Of a stretch of 64,000 bases of DNA, positions 44,627-54,657 are shown in pieces (position 1 is the first letter of the stretch; each line of letters opens with the position of its first letter). The notes below the pieces were generated by a model that saw only the letters and a list, made by a program, of their open reading frames with translations, searched no databases and was not told the DNA's origin. Source of the DNA: Shewanella holmiensis (GTDB taxonomy: Bacteria; Pseudomonadota; Gammaproteobacteria; Enterobacterales; Shewanellaceae); the NCBI RefSeq assembly GCF_025370255.1, contig NZ_JAMTCD010000011.1, forward strand, positions 1-64,000, in the 5' to 3' direction. The translations under genes were made by a program, and so were the position numbers.

Positions 44627-47600
44627 TTATAAATCCATCGTTTTTGCGATTTCAGTGGCATGCTGGTTAACGGCATCATCACTGACAAAGTCATCTAATT
44701 CACTGAGTTTGCCTTTGTGGTATAAGCTCACCATTGGTTGCAGTAGGCTTTGAACTAATACACCAAATGTTTGCTCGCTAAAATCATCGGGAAACGTAAA
44801 CAAGCGTTGATGATGAGGCTCAAACCCTTCACCTAATTGAGTTTGTTCATCACGCCATTGTTTTTGCGCGCCAAATAATTTCTCATTGTGGCAGCCATCC
44901 GTTTGGGCATACATCCAGGCGGTGCGGGGCGCAAAGCATAAAGGTTGCTGTTGACCATTAACAAACGCTTGAACAAATTGGCAGAGCTTTTCGAGGGCAT
45001 GATTGGCGTTGATAGGCGCAAAACAATGAAAATGTCCCATATCAAGCAGGTAACTGTGTTTCATTACTCCCTGCGCATTTAAACACAAATGACGGATATA
45101 ACATTGAATTAAATCTCTGCCGTGTGCGGTACCAGGGCGATAATTTACCAGTCCTTTTGGGCTAACATCATCGATACGACCGACAAGGTTTATTTCTCTT
45201 TCGTCCAATTCACTTAGGTTAACTTCGTGCTTATTAGTTCGCTTAGGTATGCTAAACCTAACCGTTAAATCAATATTCACAGAATCGCTTTGTTGATCAT
45301 TTTGTAAAAAATGCAGTCGGTTTATTAAAGGCGCAATATCACGTTGATATTGAGATAGTAAAATATCATCAAAAGGGGCCATAGGTAGGCCGCCACTGGC
45401 TTTTAGCTCAGTTAATAATTCAATATCTACATCATTATTCGTTTGATTAAGCGCGGAATCTATTAGGCTAGATTGCAACTTATAACGCCCTAGGCCATCA
45501 AGATTAAATGGTTCGTCGTTATCATCCGCTTGCAGATTTAGGTTTAAATCGACTTTTAAACTGCGATTAAAGAAAAACTGTGCTGGGTTGCGGAAAAATC
45601 GGATCAAGGCCGATAATTCAAGCTCAGTATTATCTTCAATAGGTGTGCTGGTAGCATTGTCTGCTTGCTCAACAAATAGTGGCTTTTGCGGATTAAAAAA
45701 GCGCTTATCATAAACCTGATCTAATGCGGGAGGGCACCATTGCTGATGGTAACTTTGCATCGGATTGTTTGGGGTAAATAGTTTATGGTCAAATGGTTGC
45801 AAGGGGTGTGCTTGGATCAACTGTTCACTGACGGCTTGCTCGATAAGTTCAATGTCATCAAAGGTTAACGATTTCACTTCCAAGTGGGCGGGTAAGTAGC
45901 TCATTTGACAAAACTCGACTAATTCAGCAATGAGCATTGAAGGGATACGCTCGGCATTATCGCGTTCGCTATGGCCAATATAGCTAATATAAAGTTGTTC
46001 GCGAGCAGACAAAAGAGCTTCTAAAAAAAGGTATCTGTCATCTAATCTGCGTGAACGGTCGCCTTTTTGGGCGCCAAAGTGAGCCATTAAGTCAAAGCCA
46101 ACTGGGTGCTGTACTCTGGGGTAAACACCATCGTTCATGCCTAATAAGCACACTACTTTGAAAGGGATTGAGCGCATTGGCATCAGAGTACAAAAATTAA
46201 TGCTGCCGGCAAGATAGCGCTGACCCACACGGGAATCATTCAAGGTTTGGTTAAACCATTGTTTCAATACTTCTATATTCAGCTGACCTTGATGGCCTGC
46301 TTCGGTGAGTTCTTCTGATAAGGATGCAAGCGCATTTCTGATGGTTAATATTTGGCTTTGCTCGTCGTCGTTAGTTTTATAAAAGTCTTCTATTAATTGA
46401 TTAATTTGTTGCAAGCGCTCTGTGGTTGAGCAGGCATTTATAAAGCCTTGAGTATGTTCATCAATGGCTTCTAAAAAATTAAGCAACTTGCCTAATGCTT
46501 GTGCTGATTGGCCTTCAACGCCGCTGACGGGAAGGGTGCCTTGGTACATTGGCGACTCATCATTCAGTGCGTAACCCAGTATTAGTCGCTTAACACCAAA
46601 AGCCCAGGAGTTTTGGTTAAATGCTGGCAATCCTAACTGGCTGCGGCTATGTTCATCCCGTCCCCAGCGAACATTGGCATGATCGAGCCAGCGCTTTATA
46701 ATTTCAAAGTCATCTTCATCTAATTCAAAACGCCTTAAAATTGCTGGCACCTCTAAAATAGACAACACTTCCGTTAACCCAAACCGACTTTGGTTAATGT
46801 TCAATAAGGTTAAAAAGCTATTAATTAATGGTGATTCTTGTGCTGCGCCGCGATCGGCAATGGCATAGGGAATAGGCTGTTGCTGTGGGCCTTTATTGGC
46901 CCGCTGAAAACTTGAATAATATTGGCTGTTAACCGTGCCAAATACCGCATCGATATAAGGCGCGTATGCTGCAACATCCGGCATCATCACAACAATGTCT
47001 TTGGGTGTTAATTCTGGGTGAGCATCAAATAAACTTGCGAGGTGATCATGTAGGGTTTCCACTTCTCGCAATGGACTGTGGCAACTGCGAAGCGTAATTG
47101 AATCATCTGTAGGCTCTAGGGGGCGACGTAGGTCTATTTGTTGGTATAGCTCAGCATCAGGCCCCAAAGCTTGGCCTAGGGTTTCCATTTGTAAAATGTC
47201 GTATTGCACGCCGTGTAAAAGGTTATCGGGCGTTGGCTCAACATAACAATCGTAATTAAAATTGGTGTTTTCGGGGGGTAAACTGAGCAGTAAATCTAAT
47301 AACTCACGCCCCATTTTGCCATTATTGGCTAATAATGGGTTACCTACCTCTAGTTTATCTTCCCAATTTTCGGCTAACTGTTTTTTATGAGTGTATTTGA
47401 GTGCCATTCTTGCTCTGACTTTTGGGTCAATGATATCCCCCCAGTAGTGCTGACAAGGACTTAAGGCAAGCATTACCACTTCAATACGTTGTGCCAGCGC
47501 ATTAATCACTTCTAATGTTTGGGGCGGCATTGACGAAATACCAAATACAAACAAACGGCTAGGTAGCATGCTGATATCGGTAGCTGGCTCGGCAAGCGCA

Positions 47601-48244
47601 TCGAGTAATGATTGATGTAAATTAGCCCTGTGGTATTGGCTTGCCTGTAAGGTATGGTGGTTGTAATCCACTAATGCTCGCCAGAGTTTGGGTTGCCATA
47701 ACTGATTGGGGTCTAATTGAAGTTGCGCATTTAGCTCAGACAAAGGTTGGTTGTTTTCCCATGCCTGGATCCAATCGGGTCGATAAACAAGATATTGGTC
47801 AAAAATATCGGCGATTCGATTACAAAGCTGGTAGAGCTTAATCGCATCATGTTGGTTTGATACATGATCTTCGCTGTGCTGGGCGTTACCATTGAATAAA
47901 TAATGCTGCAAAGGCGCGTAATCAATATCACTGAGTAAGCTTGGTAATAAATCCATCAACTTCCATGTCATCGCTGCTTTGGTAAACGCGTTTTCTTTGG
48001 GCACGTTGGGCAGTAATTGATGGCAAAGCTGCCAAATAAAACTTGATGGTAATGGAAAGGTCAGTGCTGCTGCGATTTGATTATGTTTCGCCACTTCAAG
48101 TCGAAGCCAGGTCGACATCCCCGGACTTTGTACTAACACTTGTTCAGTGGTTAATAGATGGGCGTTACTCAAAGGGGTTGCCAACATTTTTGCCAGTTGT
48201 TCAGACAACACTTCCATTTGATTAGATTGAATTAATGACAGCAT
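44627..48244 (-). CDS. recC: Exodeoxyribonuclease V gamma subunit
   Basis: A protein of about 1205 residues that recognises Chi and splits the strands in RecBCD. The N-terminus MLSLIQSNQMEVLSEQL aligns with E. coli RecC, and VLVQSPGMSTWLRLEVAK, ALTFPLPSSFIWQL and the long helicase-like middle with VVCLLGMNDGVYPR are clear; helicase motifs are degenerate as in the family. The open frame begins seven codons earlier at 48265, but the ATG at 48244 fits the family start. It is the first gene of the recC-recB-recD order typical of Shewanella and Vibrio. The thyA/ptr genes that neighbour it in E. coli are absent here. Confidence 0.95.
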   Translation of the reverse strand: MLSLIQSNQMEVLSEQLAKMLATPLSNAHLLTTEQVLVQSPGMSTWLRLEVAKHNQIAAALTFPLPSSFIWQLCHQLLPNVPKENAFTKAAMTWKLMDLLPSLLSDIDYAPLQHYLFNGNAQHSEDHVSNQHDAIKLYQLCNRIADIFDQYLVYRPDWIQAWENNQPLSELNAQLQLDPNQLWQPKLWRALVDYNHHTLQASQYHRANLHQSLLDALAEPATDISMLPSRLFVFGISSMPPQTLEVINALAQRIEVVMLALSPCQHYWGDIIDPKVRARMALKYTHKKQLAENWEDKLEVGNPLLANNGKMGRELLDLLLSLPPENTNFNYDCYVEPTPDNLLHGVQYDILQMETLGQALGPDAELYQQIDLRRPLEPTDDSITLRSCHSPLREVETLHDHLASLFDAHPELTPKDIVVMMPDVAAYAPYIDAVFGTVNSQYYSSFQRANKGPQQQPIPYAIADRGAAQESPLINSFLTLLNINQSRFGLTEVLSILEVPAILRRFELDEDDFEIIKRWLDHANVRWGRDEHSRSQLGLPAFNQNSWAFGVKRLILGYALNDESPMYQGTLPVSGVEGQSAQALGKLLNFLEAIDEHTQGFINACSTTERLQQINQLIEDFYKTNDDEQSQILTIRNALASLSEELTEAGHQGQLNIEVLKQWFNQTLNDSRVGQRYLAGSINFCTLMPMRSIPFKVVCLLGMNDGVYPRVQHPVGFDLMAHFGAQKGDRSRRLDDRYLFLEALLSAREQLYISYIGHSERDNAERIPSMLIAELVEFCQMSYLPAHLEVKSLTFDDIELIEQAVSEQLIQAHPLQPFDHKLFTPNNPMQSYHQQWCPPALDQVYDKRFFNPQKPLFVEQADNATSTPIEDNTELELSALIRFFRNPAQFFFNRSLKVDLNLNLQADDNDEPFNLDGLGRYKLQSSLIDSALNQTNNDVDIELLTELKASGGLPMAPFDDILLSQYQRDIAPLINRLHFLQNDQQSDSVNIDLTVRFSIPKRTNKHEVNLSELDEREINLVGRIDDVSPKGLVNYRPGTAHGRDLIQCYIRHLCLNAQGVMKHSYLLDMGHFHCFAPINANHALEKLCQFVQAFVNGQQQPLCFAPRTAWMYAQTDGCHNEKLFGAQKQWRDEQTQLGEGFEPHHQRLFTFPDDFSEQTFGVLVQSLLQPMVSLYHKGKLSELDDFVSDDAVNQHATEIAKTMDL

Positions 48245-48481
48245 AGGGCACTCACAATTGAACATCTGTAGCCATTCTATGGGGTTAATCGGCTGGCATC
48301 AATGACAAAGCTGTTTATGGGGACATAATCGAACATAAATAGGGCGTATTTCAAAAAAATATAGGGTAAAAGTGATCATTAAACAGTTGCTTATTATTTG
48401 GGGCTGGTGACATTTAGTCGCGGTTTAATCACGATTGAATTTGTTGGGTGTTAGCGACCATGTTAAACGCTGATAAACAGC

Positions 48482-50581
48482 TTACTTTATCGGTTTACTG
48501 GCGAATAACGCTAGGTATAAGGTCCAATATAAACGATTAAATTGGCGTAAATGCTGAGTGTGCTGCTCAGTGGTTAACGGCTGATATTTCAGAGCAACAA
48601 ACTCGTCGGTAAATTGATTAAAACACGGCAACCATTGGGGGGCAGAACTCGGCCATTGGGATAATAGTGCCTGAGCATAAGCTTTGGGTGGCAGCTGTGC
48701 TTGATCTAGTGCTCCTTTTAACATCATTTTTTGAACGATCGCTTGGTAACGGCGACTCACGCGATCAGGCTTCGGCTTACGTTCAAATAAACCGGCAAAG
48801 TAAGCAATAAACAATAAGATAATAGTGATACAAATCAGCATAGCAATGGCAATTTTACTGGTGCTAACATCACCCAGTATTTTTTTTAATACGGCTTGTT
48901 TACGTTGTTCGTCAAAGCCCAATACCCATACACTCCAATAGTAATCCATGCTGGCGATCTGGTTACGAATGTTGTTTAACCAAGGATATTGTTTAAGACG
49001 TAAGGTACTAAATGGGCTGTCTATTAGGTAACTTGATTGGCTATCAAACGTTGCATCAAAGCCATCTAAAATTCGTTCGGGGGCAATCATTGCTGTGGGG
49101 TCAAATCGTTGCCAGCCTTCACCTTCAAACCATACTTCTGTCCACGCATGAGCCATATATTGATAAACACTATAATAACCCGCTTTGGGATTGTATTCGC
49201 CGCCTTGGTAGCCGGTTACCATTCGTGCGGGTATGCCACTTGCGCGAGCTAAATAAACTAAGGCTGATGCATAATGTGCACAAAACCCAGCGCGATTTTC
49301 AAATAAGAAGTCGTCAATTTGCTCACTTCCAATTGCAGGGGGGCTTAAGGTGTAGTAATAAGCTTGCTCGCTAAAATAATTCATCATTGCGTTAATACGC
49401 GCTTTGGGCTGCGGGTACTGCCGGGTAAATTGTTGTGCTAATTGCCTGGTTTGTGGATTAGCGTTTTCGGGCAAGGTTAAATTAATATCACGGATATTGG
49501 CGGTTAATTTTGTATCCATTTGACTATTAGGATAAGACACTACGCGATAGCTTTGGCGTTGATCTAACGGACGCATTGCATAAAGAGTGTAATCAGGTAA
49601 TTCGACAATGCTGTTATCCTGACTGAAGGCTTGATCTAATCCATACAACCACCGCTGGTGGCTAGGTTCACTGATCACCACATAGTCGAGTTTACTATTT
49701 TGTAGATGGGCTTGTTTATCATCAGGTTGAGTGACTAATGGCTCTATTTGAGGCAATGGTCTTTTGCTTGGCTGGTAAAAAGACTGGCGCTGCATCTCTT
49801 TGATGCTTGGGTGCTGACGCCATGTTTTGCCGTCATAGTTCTCCATGACTAAAGTTCGCCAATATAAATCAGCGTTTGCCGGACCTAATGTACTGCCGTC
49901 GCTATTTTCAAAGCCAACCCGAAACGCCAGTTCATCTGAACGAGTTAACTTGCTGATATCCCCGAACGACATTTCATCGGACAACCCTGTTTTGGCAGAC
50001 TTCATACTAGGGACAAGCCATAGTGGGCCGAGGCGCGGAAATACCACAAATAGTACTATTGCGAGCGGTAAACTGTGCAGCATAATTTTGAAGCTGAAAC
50101 GCAGATTAGCGCTCGGTTTACGGTTATCCTGATATACACTAACCAGCACGCAGGTATTGATAATGGCCACTAAGGTTAAGTGCACCGTATTCATAATGGC
50201 TTGTTGGTCAAGCAACGTCAGCGCAATAATAAAGTAGCCGACGAGCACCACTGTTTTAACATCTCTTAACTTGCGCATTTCAATGTACTTTAACGCATAG
50301 CCTAACAACAAAAGGTTGATTAACGCATTGAGTAAGCCAATTTGCGACGATACTAATGCTAGGGTGGTAGCTGCGCCGATGGCTAATGAAGTCACTAATA
50401 ATTTAGGGGGAGCTGCAACTTTGCCGTAATAAATGCCCATACGCCAAACAAAGCAAATTGCACAAATGGCTGTAGTCCAGGGGGTAGCGTGTTCAAATTG
50501 AGGTGAGAGTACTGCCACATTGGTTATCAATAACCAAAATAAGGTATTACGGCTAATGATACTATCAAAGTTATCCTGCAT
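48482..50581 (-). CDS. TgpA-like DUF3488 and transglutaminase-core membrane protein
   Basis: A 699-residue inner-membrane protein. Residues about 10-190 contain roughly six hydrophobic segments (DUF3488), then a periplasmic domain with a transglutaminase-like core: Cys near 433 (RAGFCAHYASALVYLARASG), His in YMAHAWTEVWFEG and Asp in RFDPTAMI. A further helix lies near 583-605 and the C-terminus is cytoplasmic. Pseudomonas TgpA, of the same layout, is essential and its substrate is unknown. The ATG has a perfect TAGGAGG and overlaps the DUF58 stop by 11 nt. It is the last gene of slt-moxR-DUF58-tgpA. Confidence 0.9.
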   Translation of the reverse strand: MQDNFDSIISRNTLFWLLITNVAVLSPQFEHATPWTTAICAICFVWRMGIYYGKVAAPPKLLVTSLAIGAATTLALVSSQIGLLNALINLLLLGYALKYIEMRKLRDVKTVVLVGYFIIALTLLDQQAIMNTVHLTLVAIINTCVLVSVYQDNRKPSANLRFSFKIMLHSLPLAIVLFVVFPRLGPLWLVPSMKSAKTGLSDEMSFGDISKLTRSDELAFRVGFENSDGSTLGPANADLYWRTLVMENYDGKTWRQHPSIKEMQRQSFYQPSKRPLPQIEPLVTQPDDKQAHLQNSKLDYVVISEPSHQRWLYGLDQAFSQDNSIVELPDYTLYAMRPLDQRQSYRVVSYPNSQMDTKLTANIRDINLTLPENANPQTRQLAQQFTRQYPQPKARINAMMNYFSEQAYYYTLSPPAIGSEQIDDFLFENRAGFCAHYASALVYLARASGIPARMVTGYQGGEYNPKAGYYSVYQYMAHAWTEVWFEGEGWQRFDPTAMIAPERILDGFDATFDSQSSYLIDSPFSTLRLKQYPWLNNIRNQIASMDYYWSVWVLGFDEQRKQAVLKKILGDVSTSKIAIAMLICITIILLFIAYFAGLFERKPKPDRVSRRYQAIVQKMMLKGALDQAQLPPKAYAQALLSQWPSSAPQWLPCFNQFTDEFVALKYQPLTTEQHTQHLRQFNRLYWTLYLALFASKPIK

Positions 50582-51647
50582 TTTGACCTCCTAAGTGGTT
50601 ATCACTTTGGAGATTAAAACTTGGCCGATATAACGCCAGCGCCTTTTGGCAGGCGATACGATGTGCTTCTCCCGAACTTTGATTGAGGGTGTGATTATCA
50701 ATGATCAAACCAAAAATCTGGTTTTTGCGAGCCAGAGAATTAACTTGCCAGCTAAGTTTACTCAGACGTTGTTCAAGATCATGACCTTGGGTGTCAGCAA
50801 GCGATAACCAAACAGGTGCGCCCTCGGGTTCGTTAAACTCTTTAGTGAGCATGCCTTTATTCTGCGCCCATTGTTTCCAAGCGACCTGTTTTAACGATTC
50901 ACCAGCCACATAGCTGCGAAGTCCCGTGTAATCATCAACTCCCGGACGAATTTTACCGTGGCTGATATCGCTATTGTCTTCTGCAGCTTGGCTGGTTAAA
51001 TGAATATCGCATTCAAGTGGCGCGGCAAAAACCACTTGATGTAAATCTAAATCAACATATGACCAGGCTTTAAATAAGCCTAAGGGAAAGTGTGACCACA
51101 CTTTAATTCGCCCAGGAGTCAATAAACCGCGTTGTGGATTGTCATATTGGACGGTTGCAATCGTTTGTTCTTCTGTCTGTTGTAACCTGACATGGCGCTG
51201 CCCACTAAATTGCATACAGATTTGTTGATGTGTGGTGTCGGCGCGTTTTTGATTAGCATGTCCGGTCAGCATTATCGGAAAAGTATGGGGTTGTTCAGCA
51301 TAGGCATCGGCAGGTGCGACTGCATTAAATGTCAGCCCTGCTAGATTTTTATAACTGTAAATAATACAGGTGTGGAACACACTGGCGAGTAACAGGCTAA
51401 GGCCGATGACTAAGTTATTTTGATAATTGGTGCCAAACAGATACAGCAAAATAATTAATGCTAACCACGCCAAACCAAAGGCACTAGGTAAGATAAAAAT
51501 ACCTTTGTGGCTTAAGGTGACTTTCTCTTGAGGAGGCAAACGACGTCCTATCCAGCGCGACCACTTTTGCTTGGCTGTGGCAGGAATAAGCCTCATTAAC
51601 CAACTCGTTTGGTTAGCTGGCTTAGTCTTTGCTTTACGACTAAACAC
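50571..51647 (-). CDS. DUF58 domain protein
   Basis: A 358-residue protein with two hydrophobic segments at about 50-95 and a DUF58 motif near residue 235 (RPGVDDYTGLRSYVAGESLKQVAWK), which forms part of a von-Willebrand-like fold. DUF58 proteins are regular partners of MoxR ATPases. The start is GTG at 51647. Just before it the moxR stop overlaps a short out-of-frame ATG (TAATG) that reads MVMHCV and stops two codons into the gene, which could couple translation. Sits between moxR and the transglutaminase gene. Confidence 0.88.
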   Translation of the reverse strand: MFSRKAKTKPANQTSWLMRLIPATAKQKWSRWIGRRLPPQEKVTLSHKGIFILPSAFGLAWLALIILLYLFGTNYQNNLVIGLSLLLASVFHTCIIYSYKNLAGLTFNAVAPADAYAEQPHTFPIMLTGHANQKRADTTHQQICMQFSGQRHVRLQQTEEQTIATVQYDNPQRGLLTPGRIKVWSHFPLGLFKAWSYVDLDLHQVVFAAPLECDIHLTSQAAEDNSDISHGKIRPGVDDYTGLRSYVAGESLKQVAWKQWAQNKGMLTKEFNEPEGAPVWLSLADTQGHDLEQRLSKLSWQVNSLARKNQIFGLIIDNHTLNQSSGEAHRIACQKALALYRPSFNLQSDNHLGGQNAG

Positions 51648-51659
51648 AGTGCATCACCA

Positions 51660-52571
51660 TTAACGGATGGGGTTAACGCTGGCGAGTAGGGTGTCAGATA
51701 AAGCTTTACCTTGAAAAATACTGTGGGCGCTAATTCTATGCTCAGCCACTGCATGAAATACTGCTTGAATATCCTCTGGCACCAGATAGTTGCGCTGATC
51801 AATGACAGCCCAGGCTTTAGCCGCTTGTAATAAGGCCAAACTGGCTCTAGGCGATAAACCGGTAGCTTGTTTCTGTTCGCGTGACATTTCCACTAACGCC
51901 AGTAAATACTTAAGTACCGCATCTGAAGTGGACACTTGGTTGACTTCGGCTTGTAGTGTTAACAAATCACTAGGACTAATACATTGTTGAATGGGTGCTT
52001 GCTTGTGGCCATGCTGCTGGTTTTTCAGCATGGTCATTTCTGCTTCTGGGCTTGGGTAACCAATAGAGATGCGCATCATAAACCGGTCTAATTGTGATTC
52101 AGGCAAGGCAAATGTGCCAGATTGATCCTGTGGGTTTTGAGTCGCGATCACAAAAAATGGGTTGGGTAATGGATAGGTGGTGCCATCTTGAGTGATTTGC
52201 TGTTCCGCCATCGCCTCTAATAAAGCACTTTGGGTTTTAGGGCTGGCACGGTTAATTTCATCAGCCAATAACATTTGATTAAACACAGGCCCTTTGTGAA
52301 AGGTAAATTGCTGCTGAGTTTTATCATAAATCGACACCCCCAAAATATCAGCGGGTAGCATGTCGCTGGTAAACTGGATTCGTTGATAACTCATGCCCAA
52401 ACTAGTGGCGATGGCATGGGATAAACTGGTTTTTCCCATGCCGGGTAAATCTTCGATTAACAAATGCCCCTTTGCCAAAATACACGCCACAGCTAACTTT
52501 ATCTGCAAAGGTTTACCGAGCAAGATGTGTTCAAGTTGGTTTATTAGCTGTGTGATAACGGTATGCGACAC
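51660..52571 (-). CDS. MoxR-family AAA+ ATPase
   Basis: A 303-residue AAA+ ATPase of the MoxR group (chaperone-like, often maturing cofactor- or metal-containing proteins). Walker A LPGMGKTS is at about 42-49, Walker B LLADEINRASPKTQSALLEAM follows (quoted in part), and the MoxR-type QNPQDQSGTFALPESQLDRF sensor region is present. The frame begins with GTG at 52577, but the GTG at 52571 has AAGGAG five nt before it and is preferred. It follows slt by 34 nt and overlaps into the DUF58 gene; this MoxR-DUF58-transglutaminase set is common in proteobacteria. Confidence 0.9.
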   Translation of the reverse strand: MSHTVITQLINQLEHILLGKPLQIKLAVACILAKGHLLIEDLPGMGKTSLSHAIATSLGMSYQRIQFTSDMLPADILGVSIYDKTQQQFTFHKGPVFNQMLLADEINRASPKTQSALLEAMAEQQITQDGTTYPLPNPFFVIATQNPQDQSGTFALPESQLDRFMMRISIGYPSPEAEMTMLKNQQHGHKQAPIQQCISPSDLLTLQAEVNQVSTSDAVLKYLLALVEMSREQKQATGLSPRASLALLQAAKAWAVIDQRNYLVPEDIQAVFHAVAEHRISAHSIFQGKALSDTLLASVNPIR

Positions 52572-52605
52572 TGGCACTCCTTTGTTATTATTTTATTCAA
52601 TCGTT

Positions 52606-54543
52606 TTAATAAATGTAATTTAGCTCTTTGTCAGTAAACATGCTGGCATTAGGATTATCTTGCTGTTGGTAAATCATCCTATAACTCAACACAGCTTGAA
52701 CATATTCACGGGTTTCAGTAAACGGAATGGTTTCAATAAAGCTGATAGCATCTAATGAGCCATTTGATACTTTTAACCAACGTCTAACACTTCCTGGACC
52801 TGCGTTATATGCCGCAGTTGCCAGTACGCGGTTATTATCAAATTGCTTTAATAATTCAGCATAGTAAGCACTGCCTAACATGACGTTAACCTGAGGCTTG
52901 TATAAGTCTTGTACGTCATTAAAGCGAATTTTGTTCTTTTTAGCCGTTTGTTTTGCCGTGGCGGGCATTAATTGCATTAAACCACGCGCACCTACACCCG
53001 AGGTGGCGTAGTGGTTAAAGGCGCTTTCGCGACGTGAAATTGCACGGATCTCATTAATATCGACTTTGTATTTTTTACTGGCACTCACAAATTCAGCATC
53101 GGCAGCTTTAGGAAAACGTAAGTTAAGCGCATCCCACTGTTTACCTTGAATACTGGATTCAACACTTAAATCATACCAACCCTGTTCCAGCGCATATAAA
53201 CCATATTCAGCGGTCATTGGGCCATCATGACGGCGCATGAGGTAAATCCACTCGCTGCGAGAATCTAAGAATTTATCCAGCGCTCTTAATTCAACCACTC
53301 GAGCCAAGCCAGCATCATCAAAGAGTTTAGCTCGAAGATTTTTATCAGACACTAGATTAGCATCGTTAAGCGACAAAGGTTTTTTGATTTGTTTAGCTGC
53401 GTTAAAGCCGTAAAAATCACGTTGCTGAGCCAATGATAAAAATTGATTTTCTGACTGTTGCTTGTCGGCATTCATTTTAGCTTGCCAATACTGCCAGCGT
53501 GAATTGGTCATTGCCTGATCACTCAGTAAAGGGAGGTAGGTATTGAGAGTGGCAAGATCTTGCTGACGAATGGCCCAGCGCATGCGCATTTCAAACAGTT
53601 CGTCCGATGCTAATGACACTAGAGAGCCATCAATATGACTTTTAAGGTTATCGTCTTGGTTGATTAATGCACGTCTGACCAAATAATGATTTAACTGTTT
53701 GCTTTGGGCATCCTTAAAACGATTTGCTTTGTCATATTTTACATAGAGTTTGATTGCTTGCTTAAGATCTTTTCTGGCTAGTTTCCTTAGCCCAGCATCG
53801 ACAATATCGGCCACGATAGGCTGCGAGCTACTAAAGCGTTTAGTGTGTCTTAAGGTGTTAGGATCTTTATATACTTTTAGCAATAATTCAGCATCGTCGC
53901 GGTGCTTAGTTATTTTGTTGCTTAAATAGCTGAGAAGACTAGATTGCCCGGCATTAAAGCTCAGTAACATGCGTCCCCAGATAAGTTCTTGAGTGCGATA
54001 ACCCTCTTTTGCCCATTGGCTAAATAAAGGGTCACATTCTTTAGGGCGTGAATAGCCATGAAGCCAGAGTTTATCCGCGCCTTTATAGGCTGCTTTTTTA
54101 TCACCTGTGGCTAACTGGGCCCTCAGGTAATAACACTGCAGGCGCATATCGTTGGGGGAGTTAGGCGACACAGCTAAAAAATCTTGCCAACGCGACTGAC
54201 TGCCAGTTTTCATCAAATAGCGATATCTTGCCGAATTATAGAGCGGCATGGTATTGAATTCTTCGATAGCCGGCCTGGCTTTTGCCCCCGGCATATTAAG
54301 GATTTGGTCAATTTTGATAGGGTAATCTAGATAAATGGCTAAAGGATAATCGCCGAGTTGAGTTCTTAATTGTTGATAGCGAACCATTTGTTTTGAATCT
54401 AAAGCTTTTTTTGTATCCAAATAAAGTTGTTGTTCGGGGGTATAAGCGTTGGCAGTGTTAGTCAATAACGCAGGTAAAACCAAAACAACTAGGGTAGTTG
54501 TTAGCATTTTTGATAAACATGCATGGATCCATGTAGTACGCAT
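52606..54543 (-). CDS. slt: Soluble lytic murein transglycosylase
   Basis: A 645-residue periplasmic lytic transglycosylase. A signal peptide covers about 1-33 (ending NTANA). A long alpha-helical superhelix (about 40-470) leads to the C-terminal SLT domain with catalytic Glu near 503 (IRAISRRESAFNHYATSG), GARGLMQLMPATAK and NVMLGSAYYAELL, then AAYNAGPGSVRRWL. It cleaves the MurNAc-GlcNAc bond with 1,6-anhydro formation. It starts the operon slt-moxR-DUF58-tgpA. Confidence 0.95.
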   Translation of the reverse strand: MRTTWIHACLSKMLTTTLVVLVLPALLTNTANAYTPEQQLYLDTKKALDSKQMVRYQQLRTQLGDYPLAIYLDYPIKIDQILNMPGAKARPAIEEFNTMPLYNSARYRYLMKTGSQSRWQDFLAVSPNSPNDMRLQCYYLRAQLATGDKKAAYKGADKLWLHGYSRPKECDPLFSQWAKEGYRTQELIWGRMLLSFNAGQSSLLSYLSNKITKHRDDAELLLKVYKDPNTLRHTKRFSSSQPIVADIVDAGLRKLARKDLKQAIKLYVKYDKANRFKDAQSKQLNHYLVRRALINQDDNLKSHIDGSLVSLASDELFEMRMRWAIRQQDLATLNTYLPLLSDQAMTNSRWQYWQAKMNADKQQSENQFLSLAQQRDFYGFNAAKQIKKPLSLNDANLVSDKNLRAKLFDDAGLARVVELRALDKFLDSRSEWIYLMRRHDGPMTAEYGLYALEQGWYDLSVESSIQGKQWDALNLRFPKAADAEFVSASKKYKVDINEIRAISRRESAFNHYATSGVGARGLMQLMPATAKQTAKKNKIRFNDVQDLYKPQVNVMLGSAYYAELLKQFDNNRVLATAAYNAGPGSVRRWLKVSNGSLDAISFIETIPFTETREYVQAVLSYRMIYQQQDNPNASMFTDKELNYIY

Positions 54544-54657
54544 TTAAATGAGAATCTCCGCCTCAATACATCGTTTGCGATTAATTTTTTTAATTAGATT
54601 TTTTTACACTAAACATTCATACCGTAACACCATTAAATATTGATTAAATCCGCGTCA

